64,000 bases of DNA from Ridgeia piscesae. Lineage: Eukaryota; Annelida; Polychaeta; Sabellida; Siboglinidae. A program made the translations under genes and the position numbers. The notes under the pieces are model-generated. The model made no database searches and had not been told where the DNA came from. It saw only the letters and a program-made list of their open reading frames with translations. The stretch lies in contig JAODUO010000490.1 in the NCBI GenBank assembly GCA_025642075.2, forward strand, positions 222,501 to 286,500. The letters are read 5' to 3'. Each line of letters begins with the position of its first letter. Positions within the stretch are counted from its first letter, which is position 1. Shown here piece after piece: positions 26,701 through 41,000 of this stretch.

Positions 26701-29700
26701 TGGTACGTAAATGGAATCATATCGTGCTGTTTCTTGAATAAGTATTGGTTTGCATGCCGACTAACTCCTACCCAGGTTTACAAGAGTATAAAATGTAGTT
26801 CTGTTACTGAATTTGGCTGGAAAACAAAACTATGCAGTGATTTTATGTAATTTCTGATAAAGCATGTTATGTGTTTTACAATTATGTAATTTTTTTATTT
26901 TGTATAGATGTTAAAGTGCAACATACAATACTGAATAATTTATAGAAAATATTACCAGAATGTTAATAACTTGTTTGTATTTCCAATGGTACTTTTTGTT
27001 TTAATTTATTTAAAACGCACTGTTTTTTAATCAAATTTGCACATGTTTATCAACAAACAATAGACACACAATTGTCATCTGTAAAACAAGAAATTTCTTA
27101 TACATGGGAGTAAATTATGAAAACAAAAATGAAAGAACCCCTCTCAACCCCTCTTGGTTGTGTCTCCCAGCTATACGTCTTCCTGCTTTCCCTTACAGAA
27201 CTCCCTGCACCGAAGAAATGCCTTCCAGGTAATGCTTCTTCATGTCTGTGTCTTGGTCCCAGAGTCTTGTGGTCATACGGGCATCACAGTCCCAGGGGTT
27301 TGTGGCTGCAAGGGACATTGGGGTCTCAGCGGCCTTGTTTTCCCAGGGTATTTGGGGTTCCAAGGGCATCACAGTCACAGCAGAGCCTTAAGGTCTCAAG
27401 GGTTTCATGGTCCTAGGACCTCATTGACCCATGGACCTTAAGGACCTGGGGCTTTATTGTCCAAGGGCGTTGTGGTCCAGGAACCTCCATAAACTGTCCT
27501 CCCATTGTGTGTTGTCAGTGCAGAAAGATGGCCCTGTTGCCAGGACAATTTATAGCTGCATTTAGAATGTACTGGACTGATGTGTGTGGGAAGATATTTC
27601 TTAGACTCTAGGTGCAGTTTAGTAAGGTAGTTCAAATTATTTCTATTCTTGAAAAGGGAAATGTATTGGTTGGTTCAAAACAAAACGGTTGAACATTAAT
27701 ATTTGCTGAAAGCTGGAGTGTATTTAACTCATTGAAAATAGTTGATATAAAAATATCTTACGGTATCCACATGATTATAGAGAACTTTGTTTCTCAGATT
27801 ATGGCAACATTTCTACGCTGTTCTTATTATTGAACATTTAACTCGATTATTGATACTATGGAAGGTAAAATAATATGGCGGTTTTAGTTGTGTCCAAATA
27901 AGCTAGTTAAATTTGACATCTACTTAACGTTGACCCCCATTGAACCATGACCTTGACTGACATTGGCTGACCTTCACTTCTAGTTGATGCTGCGCGTGCG
28001 ACACGCAACACGCGTGAGTAATGTGGGAGGGAGCATGCATTGCACGCAGCGGTCGCGTTTCTTTGTCAGAATGTGTCGGTTGAAGTATGTCGTGTTTGTG
28101 CCATCCACTGACTCCATCTGTTCATGGTTGTGCCACTAACATCTTGACAGTACAACTGTCTGTTTGGTTCTATGTCTGTTCTGGCATTGTGGATGTTGTT
28201 GTGTAGTAGATGACGGCTATTGAGTCCTGGTAGAGCACTAACTCATCTGAGATCGTTCACGAGTCCATAATCCATTGAGGACATGTTCTTGCATTTAGAG
28301 TTTGAATACCAGCATTTCATTACATCAATTCCGTATGCATCATTGTCATCGGAGGCACAGCTTTATGTAGAAAACTGTCCACCTGTCATTTGGACAGGTA
28401 AAACTTGTTGTCGAGGGGTAGTAATGTCACAGGACGGGGGTTGATGGGTAAAAAAATATGGGGCAAGATAGGTCTTCCAAAATCATTGAAATTGTCAGTT
28501 TTGCTTTGAAGATGGGTGTCATACGTGTGGTTGTGTTTGGTTTTAGGTCATAATCACACATTTTGATTGGGTTGTGTGTGTTAACACACACATGCACGTG
28601 TCTGTCAAAATAATTATGACTGGCAAAATTGTTACCCAGCATCAAGTCCTGAGTGGGGCCACGTCTGGCTATGTCTATTTCTTAGCAACATTTCAAGCAA
28701 CATTTCGTAACATCTGTTCATGATGTAAACAGATAGTTCCTAGTGCATCTCGGATAAGATTTTGGAGGATATAGACGCTGTAGACGTCTTTTGTTATTAA
28801 TAAAGTTAATGGTTATTATTATTGTAAACAAATTTTCAATGAATTTCCTAAATGACCTTGCGTTGAAGTTGCTGGGATAGGGCTACGATGGTTTTGAAAT
28901 GTTGGTCTTAGAAAGGTCTCACTTGAAGCCACATACAGCATGGACCATTACAACATGGCCTGTTGTGGTACTGAGGCTTAAGGAAGGAACATTTGGTTGT
29001 CCTTAATGAAGCATGTATATTGAAGAGTTGGTGTGCTTATTGTTTAATTACAGCTTCAGTAATATGAAGTTTATTAGCGTGAGTTGGCTTTGCAGATGAA
29101 AACTGTTGTGGTTTTTATGGATTGTGTTTTAGCATTCTTCCTGGAATCACACTAAGACTTGTGGTGCATTGTAAGATGAAAATATGAAAATATTGTTGAA
29201 TATTTCATCATCTTTCCAGTAACGCAGACGCGTTAGTCATTGTTTAAAGATGCCACTGTTGCTAGTTCAGCAGTTTAATTATACTTTAATTTACTAGTTC
29301 CTTACAGGAGTTATATAGGTGATTTTTATTTTAGTTTTACATTCACATTCAAATTTACGCTTCTTCCAATACATGCCTAGCCTCAACATGCTGAGGAAAC
29401 ATGCGACGCATGACATTGCAGGAAACAGGGACAAAATGCACCTGTTGTTCCATGGGATTGGTCTTAGGGTTGGTTCTGGTATGATCATGGTGTGCAATTT
29501 GTTTGCGTGATAGTGACATTGGAATGTCTTGCGTGTGCTTCTTTACTTTGAGAATGTGCTCTGGTGTCTGTCTTGTTGGAGTTGTGCTTCTCTCAGGACT
29601 CTCATCAGCATTTGTCTTTGCTGATGCTCGAGTGTGATGCTGCATATTTAGTTGTTGCGCCACTGACATTGGTTCAATTGTCGTTATTTTAGTTAGTTAC

Positions 29701-31386
29701 GCATATGGTATACTAACCCGATCTCATAGAAAACAGACATTTTTGTAAATGTATCTAGTGTAGTTTTGTTATGTAGAGTACCAAAGTTTTGTTAAATAGT
29801 AAGCTATAGTTTCATAAATGTTGTATTGATATAGTGATGAGCATTAAATAACTTCCATTCGACACAGAACATTGTTTCATGCTGCTCTGGATTATTAATC
29901 ATTCTACTAGAAGTGAAGATTAATATATTTAAAATAAATTTGTAGTATAATGATATGTGTATTGTATTAACATCCAGACACTGTTAGCTAGGTAGTAATA
30001 CGTGCGTACATGTTGTTGTTGCTAATGTTTATGTGACAAACTTACTTTTCAACTCAGCTACGAAATTCAAACCATCAGGAATCACTCCCCAGAAAGTACA
30101 ACGTAAGTAGAGAGGCTTGTGTCTTGTCTTCTTAGAGGCAGAACTTTCTTCACTTCATCGTGGGATTGATGCAGGTTGCTGTTCTGCTAGTCTGAGTATT
30201 ATGGGATATAAATGACAAGTGTTGTCATTCAGTATGGGAACACATAGGCGGATTTTTATGATCAGTCGAGTGTCATTTTTGTGAGACTAGGAGAGCGAGT
30301 GTTACTTTTAGCAGTTGTCTGTTGCTGCAGTTACGCTACCTACTGGGTGACTGATGTATGAATGTGCACTAGTGGTGCCACCTGGTGAACTAGCTTTAAG
30401 AAGGGCGTTTCAAACAGAGTTGACATCAATCACTACCAGCAGTCAGGTGTATGAATTAACACCATACCATTCAGTATAAGGTCATATTTTACTGGTGTCA
30501 TGGTTGCCTGATCAGTATTTATCCTCGTAACCTCACAGATATTCCGGTTCTCGTTAACGCTTGTTCCTAGCCGACCACATCTGGCCTGAAACTGACTTGT
30601 TGTTTCTCTGTAGCCACTGTAGATGGCACCACTGTTTTACCATATGTCACGATTTAACATGTGATTTTCGTCCACAGCATCAAAAGCAGCGGCTCCGAGG
30701 AAACCACGTAAGTGTCTAAGTGCATGACATTGGTCAAGCGATGTTGTCGTTTATTGAGAGTTATTGGAGCCGAGATTATTTGGAAATTATCAACATTTTA
30801 TACCAACACTCCCGCCAACAGTGCAGTTGTGTTGGTAAGCAGATAATCAGTATTCATGTGTTTAATACTGATTCATGGATTCGATTAAAGTATGCACATG
30901 ACAATGTATGTATAATGTACATTGAATTTTTAATTCGAAAGCTCATTGTTTTATCGACTACAAAGTTGACGAAATAGACATTTAAAGTTACTGATGCTTT
31001 TGAAATGTCCTCTATCTACCTGTGACAAGGACTTCATAAACATGGTTCATGCGTGCGTGTGTGCGTGTATACGCGTGCCTGTCTTGGTCGTCGTTGCTTA
31101 TTCTTTACTGGCTGGAGTACTTGCTAATTGACGTTAATTTACGTTGGAGCTATAACCTGGTTTGGGCGTGTGCTGATAGGCTGTTGTAGATAGTTGTCAT
31201 CACGCGATGTGAACTCAGGCTTTGTCATGTGTGGCTTGATGGTGTACTTAAGGAACAACTGGCATGATGTCCTTCAATCAATTTAGCACGTCTACTGCCA
31301 GTTGTGTTAGTGTAAGTTTTTCCAAAATTGGCTGATAAAAACTAAGTTGATTCTCGCAATGCAGAATGTTATCACACATAATGTAT

Positions 31387-31456
<70 letters not shown>

Positions 31457-31467
31457 GTATATATATA

Positions 31468-31507
<40 letters not shown>

Positions 31508-34500
31508 ATTAGCTAATGCACTAGTTTAAAACCACAGAATTTTCTTTTCAAAATGGCATCATCAGTACTCTTTAAAACCGCACATTTATTTCTAATGACA
31601 ATATCAGTACTATTTAAAACCACAGAATTTTATTTTCAAAATTATTTCATTATTTATGTCTAGGGAATTAGCTAATATTTGGATAGTAGTTTTAATCAAC
31701 CAACTAATAAAACATTGGTAAAAGTAGTTTTAAATTTGTGGTAAGGTCTGTAGTAAACATTGCATTCATTTGCTAAACTTAACAACATTACTGAGGTGGT
31801 TGTAGACAGCAGATTATAACCAAATAACCCTGGATTTTTATGGAAATGTAAAAAATAATTGATTCAAAACTGTTACATGGGCAGAAAAACGTGTCGCCAT
31901 AGATAGAAACAAATTAACCCCACTGACAAAACAAAATTGATCCTACCGTCATAATAGAATCGACGCCACAGACAGAAACAAATCACCACCAGTGGTCGCA
32001 TTAAATTGACCCCTTTGACAAAAACAAATCGGCACTACAGCTAGAACAATTTGGCAACAATTACAGAAACAGATTGTTCATACACGTACAACATTACTGT
32101 TCACTGCGAGAATTTAGAAAAAAACCACATTTTGGATGTTGATTTATTGAATAACCACTAAACAGCAGTATTCAATATACTGTCATTTTAATTGACAAAA
32201 TTCCGTTAGTATCATTTCTTGTTTAATTTCCGTGGAAACTGTAGAACCAGAGGGTGTGCCACCAATGAAGAGGTCACGTAAGTAAACTGCATGATGTGGT
32301 TTTGTTTAATGCTAGTTGCACCGTGTTACAACAATATAGTTATTGCTACTTGTTCACCGTTCCTCATCTAACGTTAGGTTTATGAATATGAAAAAAAATG
32401 AGATCATTTTGTTTGATTAACACAGCATTAAACTTAATAAATAGAAGATATGGCTTATTAAAACAGTTTATGGAATATTACCCCAGAGGGTAAATATATT
32501 GAAAAGATGGAACAATGCCATGGAGGATTTGCTGAATTATCCAGGGTATTGACAAAGAAATTAAATTAATTCACTTTAAGATGGAAGGAACAAAAACTGT
32601 CACGTTTTGTTAATTGATTTGTCCAGATTGTTCAGAAATGTTTTTGTAAAAATAATCCTGACGGTTTATATGGCCTTTTGGAAATGTCATGAAATATTGC
32701 AGTTGTAATATTAAATTATTTAAAGTCTCCAGTTATTATAGAGTGGATGATAGCATTTAACTCCAGTAGAAGTGTTTAGTTTTAACATATACATTATTTA
32801 GATGTATCTAATATTTGTTTTTATTTTTTATTAGTTCATCATGATACATACTTATGATAGACACAAAGACAGAGTTGTTTAAAGTGATGCAGATTGCTGG
32901 TGTATATTTGAAGCAGCCGTATCACAATTTAAAAACTAGCTATTTACTGCAGTACAATTAATACCACAAAAGTAGGCTAATTTTGTTATCAAAAGCTTGG
33001 ATTGTGTCTTTAGTAGTAGAATTGGTGTGGTTCCCCTCCCCCCCACTGGCAGCTGTTTATATCTACCTAAGTCCGTACTGACTGTGTCCTCTCTAACAGA
33101 CTGTGTCCTGTTGATAGTTTACTTCAATTTCCTGTGCTTATTCACATCCTAAGTTTTATAATTTTTTATCTTAAAAGCATGTACCTCTGGTAGTTTTGTT
33201 CGTTAAAAACCATACAATTTTCGAATTATGGTAGGGTTTTATTTAATTTAAATAATATATTTATTTATATCATACAGACACATGTGTCTGTGTGTTTGTA
33301 TTTTTCTCACTAGAGGGTAGTATGTAAATACATAATTAATAGGAAGTCAAGCGATGTGAAATGTAATTGTCCATGTTACGGAATAGAAACAAGGAAGCTG
33401 GATTGTTTACAGTTGTAACAATGTTACAACTGTAATGGACCTGTGCCACTGGCAGTCTCTCATGGATAAGAATGTGGTACATTAAGGAACACGTTTCACT
33501 TGTTGTTTTCAACAAGCCTTCAAGTGCATGACAAATGTCTGAGATATGGGATGGAGCATTTGTATGTTCATCTTTCCTTTACCTTTCCCCATCTTCCTTG
33601 TTGTTCTGGTTCCCTGCCCAAAGTGTGTCTTTTTGTGAATAATGGACCATGTTTACAAGGTTTGAGTTGTCTTACATCAAGATTTGAGTTGTCCTTCCTT
33701 TGAGGCCTAGCTGCAGGTTTTGTTCCTAATGTTCATAATTTGTCCTGTTGTCCTGCAGTATGTTTTGTAACAATAATAACTAACTTTTCTCCATTTTGAC
33801 AGGTGTATGCTGAAATGATGTCCGCTTGAAATATTTTGCTACATGTGATAATTTAATTATGTGCTGTACATGTTGTGGTAGCTTAATAAGTTTTGTTTGT
33901 GCTGTTGTTTTGCATCTGTAAGGAAGCTTGAAGCTGACGGATGGAATGAAATTTATGTGGTACTTGGACAAAATATTGTAATACCGATAATCATTATCAA
34001 ATATAAATCAGATAGTAGACCCACATTGTGAACATAGAAACGAGTATGTATGCCACGAGAGGGAGGTACACAATATCACAAAATTTATTTTAAGTGAAAT
34101 GTTCAGAAGAAAAGCTCTGAGATGCCTGCCTTGTGTTTTGATGATGCAATACTCAAAGCCAATGTTTTTTATTTGTTGCAAAAGAGTTTTCATAGAAACC
34201 AGGTGTAAATGTTTTAGAATAATGAATGCATGTATTTATATTTGATATTGCATGGTAGTTGACAGTAAGTAATAAATTATGAGCTGTGGTTATGAAAATA
34301 TAGCAAGGAATGTTTTTAATAGATGTATTTCAATAGACATTTGACAGATCTTAACTACAATGCAGTGTGGCTTTGAAAATTATAATATCCACCGGGTAAC
34401 GTTCTACTGAAAAACGTCCATTTAGTGCATATGTTGTTGGGTGTAACACATTCCATTGGCATTGTCTATTGTCTTGTGCATGTTGTGGCTTTACGTATGA

Positions 34501-37500
34501 CTAATGTGTTTTTATCAACATCATAGGGACGTGACTCTAGGAAGTGACAGATCATAGAACACACCTGATTCATGTGACACAATGTTGTCACACAGTGCAG
34601 ATGTGACACCCTCCAAACATCACATAACCAGATGTCATGTGCCGAAATATCGACATACTGCTTCTTACGTCATCAAAATTCAATTTAAATAGAAAATTAA
34701 ATAAAGTTGTGTGCTACATTTACAGCGGTAGACGCGAAGAAGTGCTATGCGACGGGGCGTGGAATCCAGCCGAAGGGCATTCGCGTCGGCGAGGACGCTG
34801 ACTTCCGTGTGCACACGAAGGGTGCTGGAGAGGGCGAACTGGTCATCAAGGTCGTCGGACCGGGCGGAGTGGAAGAGAGGCTCCGGATCCGCAAGATCGA
34901 CGAATTCACGGCAGAGTGCATTTACAAGCCACAGAAGCCCGGCAAGTACGTGGTGACCATCACGTACAGCAGTCAGGACATCAGCAAGAGTCCGTTCAAT
35001 GTCGACGTGGGACCCCCGAAGAAGTCGAAGATCCGCGCTTACGGGCCCGGTCTCGAGGGCGGCGTCGTTGGCTTCCCAGCATGCTTCACTGTCGATACGA
35101 ACGGCGAGGCAGGAGCTCTCGGTGAGTGATGAGGTCATTGAATTTAGTTTCATTACGTCGTTTGGTAAAATAAAGTAGTTATTATTATGTTAAATTAATT
35201 AATCTGTGTTATTAATTATGTGATATTTGTTGTTGACTTGTAGTTGTTTACAGCGTGTTGTATTTATATGTAAACAGCCATTACATGTAAATGACTCCAA
35301 ATGAATCTGTTTTTGTTAAACTCTTGTTTTTAAAAACGTTTTTTAACTGTGATGAGCTAGTCAATAAAACCTGTTCATTATAAATTATAAATATTCATTC
35401 TAAATGCACACTCATTGTTTCTTGAACCTCTTTCATTTGAGTATGGATGGATGGATGGATTTATTTAATATAAAATGTAAAACATTGTACAGATATACAT
35501 ACGATATAAATACAAAGTACATTAGATAAAAGGATGACACAAAACGTGCAAGCACTTATTTCCATTGTGGTCCCGTATGCCTGCTGTCCTTTCAAGTGCA
35601 CAACTGAAGGATATATTTACCCCAGAATCTGTTGAAAACTGTTTAGCCCTTTAAAAGAGGCAACCCGATATTTCATTACTATCCCATATTTCATTAGTAT
35701 ATTATCTCATTTCTGACTCTCTCTGACGTCTGTGCAAGGAAGAGTGACTGTGACATGATTGACTGTGAACATTTGCAATGCAGGTTTCTCCATCGAGGGC
35801 CCATCGCAGGCTAAGATCGACTGCACTGACAACGGGGATGGCTCAGCCAACGTGTCCTACTGGCCAACTGCCCCTGGGGAGTACGCAGTGCACATCCTGT
35901 GCAACGAGGAGGACATCCCCAACTCTCCCTACATGGCCGACATTGTTCCCAAAGTGGGAGACTTCAACCCGACCAAGGTAGGCGTCGCCTTGTGTTTGCC
36001 CCTTGACCTCTAGTGGGGTAGAGGCCGTGTCACTTTTAGTGTCCTGTGATCTTGTCAAGTTGTCTCCAACCTGTTGTGATTCTGTCAGATTCATACGTTC
36101 AAGATCTATCTTAACGCGATATCTGCAGCTTTATTTATGGTACCTACAACGTTGTTATCTTCTCTTGTTCACTATTTAACTTCCATGCTGTCTTTGTCCC
36201 TCATTCATTCTCTCCGTACATCAAACTAACCTTATTAATTTGCGCATGTTTGGTCAAATTTTTATATTCTATATTTCTGTTATTGATACAAAATATTGAC
36301 TCATAATTATATCAATGCAATTTATATTATATTATCCCCTGCCTTAGGTGGTCGCGAAGGGACCGGGCCTGGAGAAGACCGGAGTGACGGTCAACAAGTG
36401 GGCGGAGTTTACCGTGGACACGCGTCATGCCGGCAAGGCTCAGGTTCACGTGGCGGCACTCGATGCCGACTGTAATGCCGTCGAGGTGATCACGAAAGAT
36501 AACAAGGATGGCACATACAGCTGCCGGTACATGCCAAAGAAGAACATCAAACACACCGTGATTGTGTCGTACGGCGGCGTCGCTGTCCCCAACAGTCCCT
36601 TCAGGGTGAGTGGCCAGTGGGGTGTTTCTGTGGGGTTAATTGGTGGAAGAGCGCAGTGGCCCAGGGGTACAGTTTCGGACGCTCGACTAAGAGAACCCGG
36701 GTTCGAATCCTGTGCTGCCTTGTTAAAACCTTGGGCAAGTTTGTTCGCTCTACATTGCTCTAGTTTGCTCAGCTGTATGAATGTGTATCTGGCTATAGAC
36801 AGTGGTGGATATTTATACAGGTAGCATTTGCACATTAATTGCAGCATGGCTGGATGCTTCCCAGGGAAGTTGAGATGGTGTTTGATTGAATAGGTATAGG
36901 AGGCAAGTAAGGTGTAAAGCTTTGAGAAGACCTGAGGACTGGGTACTGCACTGCATAAGAACTTACCTTTATTTTTATTTATTCTGTTTTAATATATATT
37001 ATCAGATGATGAAGTATTTTCGATTTAGTATTGAGAATTATGTGTTTTATTGTTAGCTGTTTTATCTTGACAAGTCTTGTTCATGACGTTGACAAAGTTG
37101 ACAACAAAAATGACAATAATATCTCGGTATTCCTCAGGAAGAAAGTAATTTGGAGTGTCAGGCTGTCAGCTGGTAAAATATATTTACTTATATTAATATG
37201 GTGTAAGATGTAATATAAAAAATGTCCAATCCACATGAGGTGCCTAAGGACAAGCTAAATATTCACATGTATGGGATACATGGAATGCATAGTCTGCAAT
37301 GAATATATGCAGTCATCCGTAAGCAGATAACAGTCATATTTTCTTCTAACATGTTGAAAGGTGTTTTATTTACTGCAGTTGTGAAATATTTTTAATATAT
37401 GTTTAATATGTTACCTCTTAGTAGATGTAATTATAAATATCTAGCTCATGGTTGGTCAAATAATGATCAAATTATATCACAAATTTTTAATTCGTTAAAA

Positions 37501-37997
37501 CAAGAGTGGGCAGGCCAGTCATTAGAGCGATCTGCAATTAAACACGAAAATGTGTGATGATGTAATTGATTAGACATGGTATCTTTAACCACGCACCTAT
37601 AATGAACCCTTTGCCCTTCTATCCAAGGTGAACGTATCTGAAGCTAGCAACCCACGTAAAGTGAAGGTTTCTGGTCCAGCGATTGAGAAGCCCGTGAAGA
37701 CCTTCGAGTCGACATATTTACTTGTCGACTGTTCCGAGGCAGGCCCAGGTAAGTCTACGACTGAAAATTATATCATTCAGATAAGAACAAACACTGCAAA
37801 ATGTTTTGTTTATAACCATTCACTGTAGGTGAAATGACAGAACTTTCCTTGATGTGCATCCACATAATATTCAAACGCAGGCATAATTCATTGTTGATAA
37901 AACAGAACACATATTTTATATTGATGATAATGGTACAAAAGGTAATTTGGATTGTTATATGGTTACGTAATTATGACGCCTGTCAAAACCAATCGTA

Positions 37998-38077
<80 letters not shown>

Positions 38078-41000
38078 CATCAAGCATTAATTACCACAAA
38101 CAAAGCATTTGATTACCTGGTTATTCACCGATGTCCCCTTTCTTCAGGTGACGTTGCGATTGCACTGACCAATGAGCGCGGACTGGACGTCCCGGTCAAG
38201 ACTACGGACATGAAGAACAACACGTTCCGCATCGACTTCAAGCCGGACACCGTCGGTCTGTACAATGCCAGCGTGTTCTTTGCAGAGCAGGAAATTCCCA
38301 TGAGTCCCTACAAAATCAAGGTTCTGCCAAGTGTCGACGTCAGCAAGGTCAAGATCCAGGGTCTCGATGACAGTAAGTGTGTCAAGGTCATGTCTTGTGG
38401 CCTTGAGGTCGCGCTTGTAACATTCAGTTTATCCACTCACTTTTCATGGGAGTACTTGTCACGCTACTTTATAGGTTATTGTGCTTGTGTCCTACTTTTT
38501 ATACTCAGCTCTGGTCTTTGTGTCCTTTTGCTTATATTATCGGGGAGATTGGTGTTGTCAGACTTTTTTTTCGGAAAAAAAAGTGTTCTTACAATTTTTT
38601 ATTGTCAGCAACAGAACAATTATTGAAGCTTGAATGTTATTATTTTATGTTTTTTGTGTGTATGTAATGTTTTTAATGACATGACATGAGACACTTGCAC
38701 ACACAGCAGGAGATGAACAGATATGTATTGTCAGATATAAAGTTGTTTGCTGTTTTAGAGAATTGAGAAGATGTTTGTGCTGCTTCGTTATCACAGCTGC
38801 AAGATAGAGGCGTGTAGTTTAACCATTTCTCTACTATGGCCCACATTTTTTGTAATACCAAATTCTATGTTCATTGTGACTGCATAATTTGCAAGAAGAG
38901 AATTGACTGTGTCATTCAGTTTCAGCAATGACAGTGCATTTAATGGAAAGTAATATACCCTGTAAAAATACAATTATAATAATTATAGTCTAAAGGTAGA
39001 ATAACATAAAAGTGAAAGAAGCCAGAAAATATCGCCGTAATAATCCAAGAATTATGTAGACAAATTGGAAAATACAGGGCAGCCTACCATTATGGATTTT
39101 CCGTAATCCTTACAGAAATTCACCCCAGATTACGGTAGTACGGAAATTGACCCCAAATTACCGTAGTACGGAAACTGCTCCCATATTACCACATTAAAGA
39201 ACTGGGGAAACTTAAACTGATGTGCTGACAAGTTCGTAACCATGCCTAAGAAAATGTAATAATTCACTTGTTACAATTTATCAGTAAAGGAAGCCCTGCA
39301 GTGGTGGTGGGGGGCTCTCTCTCTACATCTTTACTGTGAGGTGTTTTACGCAGTGAATTCCAAATTGTATATTGCTTATTTATTGTTACAAACAGCCTCG
39401 TGGCTGGTGTAAAGGTCAGTTGTACTGAAATGGTTAAACAAGCATGGTTGTAATGTAATTGGTTTCAGTTTACTGTAGTTAGAGAACAATTACATTAAGT
39501 TTGCTGCTAGACTTGTGTGAACATGTGACATTATTATGGTACCCTGGTCTGTTTTGACAGATTGCTATCTCCTTCGACATATCGCAGAGATATAACTTTT
39601 GTATATACAATGAAGTACTTTTACATTAGAAAAATGGAATAACTTGTATTGGTGTAATATGTATGTCAGTAAGCATTTCACGAGAACACCTTGGATTTGC
39701 TTAATTGCTAGTGAAAAACTAAAATGTATGTATTAGTGTTGCTGCTAACATGATTTGTTTTGCAGAATATTTTTGAGTCAACTCAAGCCATCTATCTATC
39801 TTTATTAAGTTTTCGTTCCTGCAAGTAGGGATGAATACTCACCTTTGACACCCCATTTCTCCCTGTTTCTTCCCCATGCCTGAACCTTTCCTGTTGTCTT
39901 CCTTTGCTGGTGTAGGTAGTCATCTTTGTTTCCGCTACGATAATGTGTGGTATCACCAATGACACAGTTATAGAGTTAGGGAACAGATTGCGTTGCCAAA
40001 AAGTACGTAAAAAACGTTAATGACCAGCCAGACTTTCCTCGTGGAAAGTAGGAAATTTGTTAAATCGAGACTAAAATGGTGTGATTGCTGTGTCAATGGT
40101 ATACTTCGGCTCAAAGTTGATAGAATTAGAAAACCCATACTTAATAGAAAATGTCAACAGCTTATTTCAGAGAATGCTGGCGTGTATATGTTGATTTATT
40201 AAATTTTATTTTGTATCATCAGGTTAACTTTCATCTGTTGACAATAGTAACATTCCATGTGATCTTAGAGATTGACACATGTTTGTGTTGCTAGATCTCT
40301 TTATGAGAACTTACAAATTAACTCCCACACAGTCAACAGTGTTTCTGCAGCTGGGCGTGTGTAGTTACTCACTGCTGCGTCATACACAGATATTCTCATC
40401 CGCATGCCCTGCCACGTTTCTCCGCAGAGATTCCCGTCGGGAAAGAGGTCGACTTTGACATAATAACAACGGGCGCAGGCAGTGGACAGGTGCAGGTGAC
40501 AGTCGTCAGTCTGTCCGGCAAGACGATGGCCGCAAAGGTCGAGGAGACCATCGACGGCTTCAGTGCCAAATTCACGCTGTCGGAGCCAGGCCCACACACC
40601 GTGCGGATCATGTTCGCTGGACAGGAAGTGCCGCAGAGCCCTCGCAAGGTGACGGGGATCAAGGACACAACTGTCAAGCCGAAGAAGGCAGAACCAGGAA
40701 AAGTGAAAGCTTATGGACCCGGATTGAAGGGGGGAATTGCGAACAGTCCGGCTGAATTTACCATCGACACGCGCGAGGCTGGAACCGGTGGGCTCGGTTT
40801 GACGATCGAGGGGCCATCCGAGGCGAAGATCGAGTGCTTCGATCAGGGGAACGGCACGTGTGTCGTCCGCTACTGGCCAACAGAGCCGGGAGAGTACACC
40901 ATCAACATCCTGTTTGCCGATAAGCCCATCCCGAGCTCGCCGTTCAAGGCACAGGTGAACCCAAGCAAAAGAGTCAATGTCAGCGGAATCAAGGCGTACG

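Larger units (their letters stand above)
30708..32244 (+). other. FLN: Intron between microexons D and E
   Basis: Holds an (AT)n tract (31386-31505) and a degenerate ACAGAAACAAATTGACCCC-like repeat (31880-32070). No gene is seen. Confidence 0.75.

Noticed and set aside
29054..29078. Possible microexon before GTGAGT
   Set aside because: 25 nt long and contains TGA in the required phase.
33889..33915. 27-nt phase-compatible segment before GTAAGG
   Set aside because: No pyrimidine tract before it, hydrophobic low-complexity translation (Leu/Phe/Val), unlike the other linker microexons.
34680..35153. 157-residue ORF on the - strand
   Set aside because: Shadow of exon 13, whose + strand frame is clear filamin.
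36651..36722. A second tRNA gene
   Set aside because: The same reasoning applies: tRNA-like head followed by a repeated SINE body; no convincing cloverleaf.
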